DNA of 64,000 bases from the NCBI RefSeq assembly GCF_901709675.1, contig NC_051088.1:17206193-17270192 (forward strand), given 5' to 3'. Positions 13,647 to 20,408 of this stretch are shown piece after piece; within the stretch, counting starts at the first letter, position 1; every line of letters begins with the position of its first letter. A program made the position numbers and the translations under genes. The stretch comes from Syngnathus acus. Its lineage: Eukaryota > Chordata > Actinopteri > Syngnathiformes > Syngnathidae. The notes beneath the pieces were generated by a model. That model worked only from the letters and a program-made list of their open reading frames with translations, had not been told where the DNA came from and searched no databases.

Positions 13647-13718
13647 TCCCTGGTGGTCTAGTGGTTAGGATTCGGCGCTCTCACCGCCGCGGCCCGGGTT
13701 CGATTCCCGGTCAGGGAA
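13647..13718 (+). tRNA. tRNA-Glu (anticodon CTC)
   Basis: A 72-nt vertebrate tRNA-Glu with all stems fully paired. The anticodon loop is CTCTCAC (anticodon CTC), and the A-box and the B-box GGTTCGATTCC are intact. A T6 pol III terminator follows within 8 bases (ACTATTTTTTG). It is identical to the copy at 19174-19245 on the other arm. This copy and that one are the strongest candidates for functional genes. Confidence 0.97.
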
Positions 13719-13807
13719 CGACTATTTTTTGAAAAATGGACGTTAAATTTGTTTTAATACTGGGATGATCATTGATACTATTATAATAGGCCATTAACTT
13801 CATGCCT

Positions 13808-13879
13808 TCCCTGATGGTCTAGTGGTCAGAATTTGGCGCTCTCCCCGCTCCGGCCAGGGTTCGATTCCCGGTCAGTCAA
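13808..13879 (+). pseudogene. tRNA-Glu (CTC) pseudogene
   Basis: A tRNA-Glu-like 72-mer with two acceptor-stem mismatches (3' end GTCAGTCAA instead of GTCAGGGAA) and changes in the anticodon and T arms. Probably not functional. Confidence 0.75.
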
Positions 13880-13970
13880 TACATTTCCTTATGAAAAATA
13901 GACGGCGTTTGATGCCCCCAAACTGGGCTGAACATTGGCAATATTATGATAGGGCCTCAATGCCATAACT

Positions 13971-14042
13971 TCCCTGGTGGTCTAGTTGTCAGGATTCGGC
14001 GCTCTCACCGTCGCGGCTTGGGTTCGAATCCCTTTCAGGGAA
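13971..14042 (+). pseudogene. tRNA-Glu (CTC) pseudogene
   Basis: The acceptor stem is intact. The D loop has lost its GG (AGTTGTCAGG) and the T stem is unpaired at two positions (3' side CCCTT). Likely inactive. Confidence 0.7.
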
Positions 14043-14128
14043 GTAATTTCCTTATGAAAAATAGACTTTTCAATGCCCACAAACTGGGCTAAACATTGGC
14101 ACTAACATGATAGACCCCTAACTCAATG

Positions 14129-14200
14129 TCCCTGGTGGTCTAGTGGTTAGGATTCAGCGCTCTCACCGCTGCGGCTCGGGTTCGATTCCCGGTCAGGGAA
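14129..14200 (+). tRNA. tRNA-Glu (anticodon CTC)
   Basis: All stems pair. The anticodon stem carries a compensatory pair (CAGCG/CGCTG), which argues for a functional history. The anticodon is CTC. Confidence 0.93.
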
Positions 14201-14290
14201 TCAATTTGCTTATGATAAATTGATCTCAAATTTGATGCCCCCAAACTGGTCTGAACATTGGCACTATTGTGATAGGTCCTGAACTTCATG

Positions 14291-14328
14291 TTCCTGGTGG
14301 TCGAGTGGTTAGGATTCGGTGCTTTCAC
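14291..14328 (+). pseudogene. 5' half of tRNA-Glu, truncated at the anticodon loop
   Basis: Only the first 38 nt remain, ending CTTTCAC. The sequence then passes directly into AATATTGATCTGTGACGTCA, the same junction that borders the central palindrome at 16485 and 17598. After about 40 bases it meets a tRNA 3' end in flipped form (about 14366-14383). This is a scar of the array's rearrangement. Confidence 0.85.
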
Positions 14329-14473
14329 AATATTGATCTGTGACGTCACTTGGACACTCCATTAGACACTCCCTGACCGGGAATCGATTTCCTTATGGAA
14401 AATAGATGTGAAGTTTGATGCCCCCAAACTGGGCTGAACAATGGCACTATTATGACATGTCTTTAACATCATG

Positions 14474-14545
14474 TCCTTGATGGTCTAGTGGTTAGGATTC
14501 GGCGCTCTCACCGCCGCTACCTGGGTTCGATTCCCGGTCAGGGAA
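14474..14545 (+). tRNA. tRNA-Glu (anticodon CTC)
   Basis: A 72-mer starting TCCTTGATGG. The stems pair if G-T pairs are allowed, and the anticodon is CTC. The 3' flank of about 30 bp (GAATCGATTTCCTTATGG...) is duplicated in tandem at 14542-14605. Confidence 0.88.
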
Positions 14546-14666
14546 TCGATTTCCTTATGGAAAAGAGACGTCAGAATCGATTTCCTTATGGAAAAGAGAC
14601 GTCATGTTTGATGCCCCCAAACTGGGCTGAACATTAGCACTATTGTGATAGGTCTTGACCTTCAGG

Positions 14667-14738
14667 TCCCTGGTGATCTAGTGGTTAGGATTAGGCGCGC
14701 TCGCCACCGTGACCCGGGTTCGATTCCCAGTCAGGGAA
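14667..14738 (+). pseudogene. tRNA-Glu (CTC) degenerate copy
   Basis: The anticodon stem AGGCG/CACCG has two mismatches and the T stem has one (CCCAG). It is a hybrid of CTC-type 5' and TTC-type 3' halves of the anticodon arm. Confidence 0.7.
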
Positions 14739-14831
14739 TCAATTTCATTATGAAAAATAGACGTCAAATTTGATGCCCCCAAACTCGGCTGACCATTGGC
14801 ACTATTATAATAGAACCACAAGTTCATCACT

Positions 14832-14903
14832 TCCTTGGTGGTCTAGTGGTTAGGATTCGACGCTCTCACCGCCGCGGCCCGGGTTCGATTTCTTGACCGG
14901 GAA
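14832..14903 (+). pseudogene. tRNA-Glu (CTC) with flipped T-stem/acceptor spacer
   Basis: Good as far as the T loop. The 3' end then reads TTGACCGGGAA where functional copies read CGGTCAGGGAA. The five bases between GATTCCC and GGGAATC are inverted, which breaks the acceptor and T stems. Confidence 0.8.
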
Positions 14904-14993
14904 TCAATTTCATTATGATAAATTGATCTCAAATTTGAGGCCCCCAAACTGGGCTGAGCATTGGCACTATTCTGATAGGTCCTGAACGTCATG

Positions 14994-15065
14994 TCCCCGG
15001 TGGTCTAGTGGTTAGGATTCGGCGCTCTCGCCGCTGCTGCCCGAGTTCGATTCACGATCAGAGAA
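14994..15065 (+). pseudogene. tRNA-Glu (CTC) degenerate copy
   Basis: T arm CCGAG/CACGA is mispaired and the 3' end reads ATCAGAGAA. The anticodon CTC is kept. Confidence 0.65.
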
Positions 15066-15153
15066 TCGATTTCCTTATCGAAAATACACGTTGTTTGTTG
15101 CCCCCAACCTGGGTTAAACCTTGGCACCATTATGATAGGTCATCAACTGCGTG

Positions 15154-15225
15154 TCCCTGATGGTCTAGTGGTTAGGATTCGGTGCTCTCACCGCCGCGGC
15201 TAGGGTTCGATTACCGGTCAGGGAA
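15154..15225 (+). pseudogene. tRNA-Glu (CTC), T stem damaged
   Basis: Acceptor, D and anticodon stems pair. The T stem TAGGG/ACCGG has two mismatches, so function is doubtful. Confidence 0.55.
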
Positions 15226-15315
15226 TCAATTTTCTTATGATAAATTGATCTCAAATTTGATGCCCCCAGACTGGGCTAAACATTGGCACTATTATGATAG
15301 ATCCCTAATTTAATG

Positions 15316-15387
15316 TCCCTGATGGTCTAGTGGTTAGGATTCGGCGCTCTCACCGCCGCGGCTCGGGTTCGATTCCCGGTCAGGGAA
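15316..15387 (+). tRNA. tRNA-Glu (anticodon CTC)
   Basis: All stems pair; anticodon CTC; 72 nt. It is a CTC unit of the 323-bp dimer repeat. No T4 run follows before the next tRNA copy. Confidence 0.92.
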
Positions 15388-15476
15388 TCAGTTTCCTTAT
15401 GATAAATTGATCTCAAATTTGATGCCCCCAAACTGGGCTGAACATTGGCACTATTGTGATAGGTCTGAACTCCATG

Positions 15477-15548
15477 TCCCTGGTTGTTTAGTGGTTAGGA
15501 TTCGGTGCTTTCGCCACCGTGACCCGGGTTCGATTCCCGGTAAGGACA
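15477..15548 (+). pseudogene. tRNA-Glu (TTC)-type copy
   Basis: Anticodon loop CTTTCGC (TTC) with a paired CGGTG/CACCG stem. The 3' end TAAGGACA leaves the acceptor stem mispaired at several positions. Confidence 0.6.
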
Positions 15549-15638
15549 TCATTTTCCTTACGAAAAATAGACGTCTAATTTGATGCCCCCAAACTGGGCT
15601 GAACATTGGCACTATTATGATAGATCCCTAACTTCATG

Positions 15639-15710
15639 TCCCTGATGGTCTAGTGGTTAGGATTCGGCGCTCTCACCGCTGCGGCTCGGGTTCGATTCCC
15701 GGTCAGGGAA
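15639..15710 (+). tRNA. tRNA-Glu (anticodon CTC)
   Basis: All stems pair, with one G-T in the anticodon stem; anticodon CTC. In register with 18373-18444 across the palindrome axis. Confidence 0.92.
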
Positions 15711-15799
15711 TCAATTTCCTTATGATAAATTGATCTCAAATTTGATGCCCCCAAACTGGGCTGAACATTGGCACTATTCTGATAGGTCTGAACTCCATG

Positions 15800-15871
15800 T
15801 ACCTGGTTGTTTAGTGGTTAGGATTCAGTGCTTTCGCCACCGTGACCCGGGTTCGATTCCCGGTAAGGAAA
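15800..15871 (+). pseudogene. tRNA-Glu (TTC)-type copy
   Basis: Anticodon TTC. Acceptor mismatches at pairs 2-71 and 6-67, and one anticodon-stem mismatch (CAGTG). A TTTT run follows (ATCATTTTCC). Confidence 0.55.
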
Positions 15872-15961
15872 TCATTTTCCTTACGAAAAATAGACGTCTA
15901 ATTTGATGCCCCCAAACTGGGCTGAACATTGGCACTATTATGATAGATCCCTAACTTCATG

Positions 15962-16033
15962 TCCCTGATGGTCTAGTGGTTAGGATTCGGCGCTCTCACC
16001 GCCGCGGCTCGGGTTCGATTCCCGGTCAGGGAA
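15962..16033 (+). tRNA. tRNA-Glu (anticodon CTC)
   Basis: All stems pair; anticodon CTC. In register with 18050-18121 on the other arm. Confidence 0.92.
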
Positions 16034-16122
16034 TCAATTTCCTTATGATAAATTGATCTCAAATTTGATGCCCCCAAACTGGGCTGAACATTGGCACTAT
16101 TGTGATAGGTCTGAACTCCATG

Positions 16123-16194
16123 TCCCTGGTTGTTTAGTGGTTAGGATTCGGTGCTTTCGCCACCGTGACCCGGGTTCGATTCCCGGTACGGAAA
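16123..16194 (+). pseudogene. tRNA-Glu (TTC)-type copy
   Basis: Anticodon TTC, with T and anticodon stems intact. The 3' end TACGGAAA breaks three acceptor pairs. A TTTT run follows. Confidence 0.55.
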
Positions 16195-16284
16195 TCATTT
16201 TCCTTACGAAAAATAGACGTCTAATTTGATGCCCCCAAACTGGGCTGAACATTGGCACTATTATGGTAGATTCCCAACTTCATG

Positions 16285-16356
16285 TCCCTGATGGTCTAGT
16301 GGTTAGGATTCGGTGCTCTCACCGCCGCGGCCCGGGTTCGATTCCCCGTCAGGGAA
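16285..16356 (+). tRNA. tRNA-Glu (anticodon CTC)
   Basis: Paired throughout except for one T-stem mismatch (CCCCG). Anticodon CTC. In register with 17727-17798. Confidence 0.83.
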
Positions 16357-16446
16357 TCAATTTCCTTATGATAAATTGATCTCAAATTTGATGCCCCCAA
16401 ACTGGGCTGAACATTGGCACTATTGTGATAGGTCCTGAACTTCATG

Positions 16447-16484
16447 TTCCTGGTGGTCGAGTGGTTAGGATTCGGTGCTCTCAC
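16447..16484 (+). pseudogene. 5' half of tRNA-Glu at the palindrome centre, left side
   Basis: 38 nt of tRNA-Glu ending CTCTCAC, then a switch to AATATTGATCTGTGACGTCA. The mirror copy on the right arm breaks at exactly the same base. Confidence 0.88.
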
Positions 16485-17598
16485 AATATTGATCTGTGAC
16501 GTCACTTGGACACTCCATTAGGTACACCGCCATTTTCAAGTGTACTTAACAACAGGCCACTTTATTAGGGAAATATCATGGTCATAGGTGTCAAACGCTA
16601 GTCTTCGGGGCCGCATTCAAACATGTTTTCCAAGATTCCCTCGTTAAGTGCACCTGCGTGAAAAGTTTTTGGTCATTTTCACGTTCTGCAGGAGCTAAAA
16701 CTTTTCACGCAGGTGCACTTAACGAGGGAATCACACGGACACTCCATTAGGTACGCCGCCATTTTCAAGTGTACCTAATAACAGGCCACTTTATTAGGGA
16801 AATATCATGGTCAAAGGTCACAGGTGTCAAGCTCTAGTCCTCGGGGCCGCATTCAAACGTTTTCCAAGATTCCCTCGTTAATTGCACCTGCGTGAAAAGT
16901 TTTTGGTCATTTTCACGTTCTGCAGGAGCTAAAACTTTTCACGCAGGTGCACTTAACGAGGGAATCACACGGACACTCCATTAGGTACACCGCCATTTTC
17001 AAGTGTACCTAATAACAGGCCACTTTATTAGGGAAATATCATGGTCAAAGGTCACAGGTGTCAAGCTTTAGTCCTTGGGGCCGCATTCCAACATGATTGC
17101 CAAGAGTCCCTCGTTAAGTGCACCTGCGTGAAAAGTTTTTGGTCATTTTCACGTTCTACAGGAGCTAAAACTTTTCACGCAGGTGCACTTAACGAGGGAA
17201 TCACACGGACACTCCATTAGGTACACCGCCATTTTCAAGTGTACCTAATAACAGGCTACTTTATTAGGGAAATATTATGGTCAAAGGTCACAGGTGTTCT
17301 GTTATTAGGTACACTTGAAAATGGCGGTGTACCTAATGGAGTGTCCGTGTGATTCCCTCGTTAAGTGCACCTGCGTGAAAAGTTTTAGCTCCTGCAGAAC
17401 GTGAAAATGACCAAAAACTTTTCACGCAGGTGCACTTAACGAGGGAATCTTGGAAAACATGTTTGAATGCGGCCCCGAAGACTAGAGTTTGACACCTATG
17501 ACCATGATATTTCCCTAATAAAGTGGCCTGTTGTTAAGTACACTTGAAAATGGCGGTGTACCTAATGGAGTGTCCAAGTGACGTCACAGATCAATATT
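16485..17598. repeat. Central block: tandem 230-bp units with nested palindromes
   Basis: Four forward units start at GGACACTCCATTAG at 16508, 16737, 16971 and 17207; the last is cut near 17297. One inverted unit occupies about 17298-17575. Each full unit contains a foldback of about 99 bp (16634-16732, 16868-16966, about 17104-17202, and inverted 17351-17449). Its arms start with GATTCCCTCGTTAAGTGCAC. Each unit also has a smaller ATTAGGTACAC/GTGTACCTAAT palindrome. Edges reading like 'ggtgtcaa...tcctcggggccgcattc' match the MITE type seen at 1589-1735, so the block looks like nested MITE copies. No protein is encoded. Confidence 0.88.
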
Positions 17599-17636
17599 GT
17601 GAGAGCACCGAATCCTAACCACTCGACCACCAGGAA
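17599..17636 (-). pseudogene. 5' half of tRNA-Glu at the palindrome centre, right side
   Basis: Mirror image of 16447-16484, truncated at the same base of the anticodon loop. Confidence 0.88.
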
Positions 17637-17726
17637 CATGAAGTTCAGGACCTATCACAATAGTGCCAATGTTCAGACCAGTTTGGGGGCATCAAATTTG
17701 AGATCAATTCATCATAAGGAAATTGA

Positions 17727-17798
17727 TTCCCTGACCGGGAATCGAACCCGGGCCGCGGCGGTGAGAGCGCCGAATCCTAACCACTAGACCATCAGGGA
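17727..17798 (-). tRNA. tRNA-Glu (anticodon CTC)
   Basis: All stems pair, including a perfect CCGGG/CCCGG T stem; anticodon CTC; 72 nt. Confidence 0.93.
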
Positions 17799-17888
17799 CA
17801 TGAAGTTGGCGATCTATCATAATAGTGCCAATGTTCAGCCCAGTTTGGGGGCATCAAATCAGACGTCTATTTTTCGTAAGGAAAATGA

Positions 17889-17960
17889 TTTCCTTACCGG
17901 GAATCGAACCCGGGTCACGGTGGCGAAAGCACCGAATCCTAACCACTAAACAACCAGGGA
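17889..17960 (-). tRNA. tRNA-Glu (TTC)-type copy, acceptor weakened
   Basis: Anticodon TTC, with perfect anticodon and T stems. The 3' end TAAGGAAA leaves mismatches at acceptor pairs 2-71 and 6-67. A TTTT run follows downstream on the minus strand (ATCATTTTCC). It may be weakly expressed or dead. Confidence 0.5.
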
Positions 17961-18049
17961 CATGAAGTTCAGACCTATCACAATAGTGCCAATGTTCAGC
18001 CCAGTTTGGGGGCATCAAATTTGAGATCAATTTATCATAAGGAAATTGA

Positions 18050-18121
18050 TTCCCTGACCGGGAATCGAACCCGAGCCGCGGCGGTGAGAGCGCCGAATCC
18101 TAACCACTAGACCATCAGGGA
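18050..18121 (-). tRNA. tRNA-Glu (anticodon CTC)
   Basis: All stems pair; anticodon CTC. Mirrors 15962-16033. Confidence 0.92.
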
Positions 18122-18211
18122 CATGAAGTTGGGGATCTATCATAATAGTGCCAATGTTCAGCCCAGTTTGGGGGCATCAAATTAGACATCTATTTTTTGT
18201 AAGGAAAATGA

Positions 18212-18283
18212 TTTCCTTACCAGGAATCGAACCCAAGTCACGGTGGCGAAAGTACCGAATCCTAACCACTAGACCACCAGGGA
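18212..18283 (-). pseudogene. tRNA-Glu (TTC)-type copy
   Basis: Anticodon TTC. Mismatch at the base of the anticodon loop (CGGTA/CACCG), T stem CTTGG/CCTGG changed, acceptor mismatches. Confidence 0.6.
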
Positions 18284-18372
18284 CATGAAGTTCAGACCTA
18301 TCAGAATAGTGCCAATGTTCAGCCCAGTTTGGGGGCATCAAATTTGAGATCAATTTATCATAAGGAAATTGA

Positions 18373-18444
18373 TTCCCTGACCGGGAATCGAACCCGAGCC
18401 ACGGCGGTGAGAGCGCCGAATCCTAACCACTAGACCATCAGGGA
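18373..18444 (-). tRNA. tRNA-Glu (anticodon CTC)
   Basis: All stems pair; anticodon CTC. Mirrors 15639-15710. Confidence 0.92.
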
Positions 18445-18533
18445 CATGAAGTTGGGTTCTATCATAATAGTGCCAATGTTCAGCCCAGTTTGGGGGCATC
18501 AAATTAGACATCTATTTTTTGTAAGGAAAATGA

Positions 18534-18605
18534 TTTCCTTACCAGGAATCGAACCCAAGTCACGGTGGCGAGAGTACCGAATCCTAACCACTAGACCACC
18601 AGGGA
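18534..18605 (-). pseudogene. TTC-lineage tRNA-Glu copy now carrying CTC
   Basis: By its 3' end (TAAGGAAA) and GCCACCGTGAC segment this belongs to the TTC-type units, yet its anticodon loop reads CTCTCGC (CTC). The anticodon class has switched. The stem mismatch at the loop base and acceptor mismatches suggest it is inactive. Confidence 0.65.
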
Positions 18606-18694
18606 CATGAAGTTCAGACCTATCAGAATAGTGCCAATGTTCAGCCCAGTTTGGGGGCATCAAATTTGAGATCAATTTATCATAAGCAAATTGA

Positions 18695-18766
18695 TTCCCT
18701 GACCGGGAATCGAACCCGAGCCGCGGCGGTGAGAGCGCCGAATCCTAACCACTAGACCATCAGGGA
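18695..18766 (-). tRNA. tRNA-Glu (anticodon CTC)
   Basis: All stems pair; anticodon CTC. Mirrors 15316-15387 with a 1-bp register shift. Confidence 0.92.
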
Positions 18767-18856
18767 CATGAAGTTGGGGATCTATCATAATAGTGCCAAT
18801 GTTCAGCCCAGTTTGGGGGCATCAAATAAGACATCTATTTTTCGTAAGGAAAACGA

Positions 18857-18928
18857 TTTCCTTACCGGGAATCGAACCCAGGTCACGGTGTCGAGAGTAC
18901 CGAATCCTAACCACTAGACCACCAGGGA
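18857..18928 (-). pseudogene. TTC-lineage tRNA-Glu copy now carrying CTC
   Basis: The 3' end is of TTC type, but the anticodon loop CTCTCGA gives CTC. The anticodon stem is mispaired. Confidence 0.6.
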
Positions 18929-19015
18929 CCTGCAGCTCAGAACCTATCACAATAGTGCCAATGTTCATCCCAGTTTGGGGGCATATTCGAGATCAATTTA
19001 TCGTAAGAAAATTGA

Positions 19016-19087
19016 TTCCCGGTCAGGGAATCGAATACGGGCTGCGGCGGTGAGAGCGCCGAATCCTAACCACTAGACCACCAGGGA
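19016..19087 (-). pseudogene. tRNA-Glu (CTC) with flipped T-stem/acceptor spacer
   Basis: In minus orientation the T-stem/acceptor junction should read as the reverse of GGTCA, but here the plus strand itself reads GATTCCCGGTCAGGGAATC. The five-base spacer has been inverted, as at 14832-14903. The T stem also has a change (GTATTCG). Confidence 0.75.
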
Positions 19088-19173
19088 CAAGAAGCTCAGG
19101 ACCTATCACAATAGTGCTAATGTTCAGCCCAGTTTGGGGGCATCAAATTTGAGCTCGATCATAAGAAAATTGA

Positions 19174-19245
19174 TTCCCTGACCGGGAATCGAACCCGGGC
19201 CGCGGCGGTGAGAGCGCCGAATCCTAACCACTAGACCACCAGGGA
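19174..19245 (-). tRNA. tRNA-Glu (anticodon CTC)
   Basis: A perfect vertebrate tRNA-Glu-CTC 72-mer, identical to 13647-13718. All stems are paired and A and B boxes are intact. A strong candidate for a working gene. Confidence 0.96.
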
Positions 19246-19335
19246 CATGTAGATGAGGTCCTATCATAATAGTGCCAATGTTCAGCCCTGTTTGGGTGCA
19301 TCAAATTTGACATCTATTTTTCATAAGGAAATTGA

Positions 19336-19407
19336 CTCCTTGAACTAGAATCGAACACGGCCCGCGGCGGTGAGCGCGCCGAATCCTGACCACTAGACCA
19401 CCAAGAA
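19336..19407 (-). pseudogene. Degenerate tRNA-Glu (CTC)
   Basis: The outermost full-length copy of the right arm. Changes in the T arm and both acceptor strands (plus strand CTCCTTGAACTAG) suggest it is dead. Confidence 0.65.
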
Positions 19408-19483
19408 TGCAGATTCATCATAATAGTGCCAAAGTTCGGCCCAGTTTGATGGCATCAAATTTGACAAGTCTTGATAAGGACAT

Positions 19484-19517
19484 TGATTCCCTGAACGGGA
19501 TTCGAATCCAGGCCGCT
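19484..19517 (-). pseudogene. 3' fragment of tRNA-Glu
   Basis: Only the T arm and acceptor 3' strand remain (plus strand GATTCCCTGAACGGGATTCG). This marks the outer edge of the right arm. Confidence 0.6.
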
Positions 19518-20400
19518 ATTATGATAAGTCCTCAATTTCATGACCTCGACGTTCTCACCGCTGCAGACGTGCCAACCGGTGTGCAAGATGCTTCCCAAGA
19601 TGTATTATTTGCGCAATCATCTCAAGGGCCACCGCAACGACGATATAAACTAACGGCAATGAAAAGCCAATATACCAAAAGTCAATTGTAATGTTCCCCA
19701 TTTATTTATTTAACCAAAGCCACATTTAAAAACAACAAGGTTGACCACCAAAAGTCTGTGCAATCTATTTAAGATACACAAGATGTAAAACAAAGTAACA
19801 TAACAATACAGAAGAATAAAATACAATATTCAGATAGTCAGTATAATGAGTATATGCATGAAAATGGATGGATGGATGGTTGTGTTAATAAAAGCAATAC
19901 AATACTGAATACCACAGTAAGAAATAACAAAATAACACCCACAACATATTTAGGGTTGAACAAATCAGGCTTGGAATGAATCAACCACACTTTTGGACTT
20001 CATTTTATTCACTATTCGTAACACATTTGACTTTAATTGAAAAATATTTAAGTACAAAAACCCTTATAAATATTAAATTTTTTTGGGATAATGTCGTAAA
20101 CAAAGTCAGATTTACAGAATGGATTGAAGCATTGAGCAGAAACTCTTTTCATATGTTTGCGCTTTGCTGTTTCACAGACAGACAAAACAATTTGAAAGAT
20201 TTCATATGTGCAGAAGCACGGGGGTCTTCTTTCAAAGCCAGATGCTTGGCCATTCTTTGTCAAGGTCATCTTCTCCTCTGGAATTCATACATGAAACACA
20301 AGGTCCGACATCATACAAAAAAATCATGTGTGCCAGTGATTCTCAAAATTTGAACACCTCTAAAAATACTTCACTGTCCTTTTGTAATCACTGCCTTAAT
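19518..20400. other. Between tRNA array and tpd52l2; no gene seen
   Basis: AT-rich. It holds a short (ATGG)n run near 19864. The open frames at 19976-20604 have no recognisable domain and look like old repeat sequence. The 3' end of tpd52l2 should be on this side but was not recognised. Confidence 0.4.
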
Positions 20401-20408
20401 CCACTCAC

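Larger units (their letters stand above)
14667..19407. repeat. Giant inverted repeat carrying two facing tRNA-Glu arms
   Basis: Start positions on the left arm and end positions on the right arm sum to 34083 for copy after copy: 16447+17636, 16285+17798, 16123+17960, 15962+18121, 15800+18283 and 15639+18444. The sum is 34082 for the next three pairs and drifts to 34074 at the outermost pair (14667 and 19407). The arms are therefore about 2 kb each, collinear, and mirror each other around 17041.5. Left-arm tRNAs read on plus and right-arm tRNAs on minus, and both arms point towards the centre. The left array continues outward to 13647 without a mirrored partner. Confidence 0.95.

Noticed and set aside
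14140-17787. A 69-residue open frame repeated three times (14140-14349, 16296-16505, 17578-17787)
   Set aside because: It is a translation across tRNA-Glu copies and spacers. The repetition reflects the tRNA array and not a protein family.
13647-19407. Regularly spaced repeats resembling a CRISPR-type array
   Set aside because: The repeats fold as tRNA-Glu, spacers are themselves repeated, and the setting is vertebrate.
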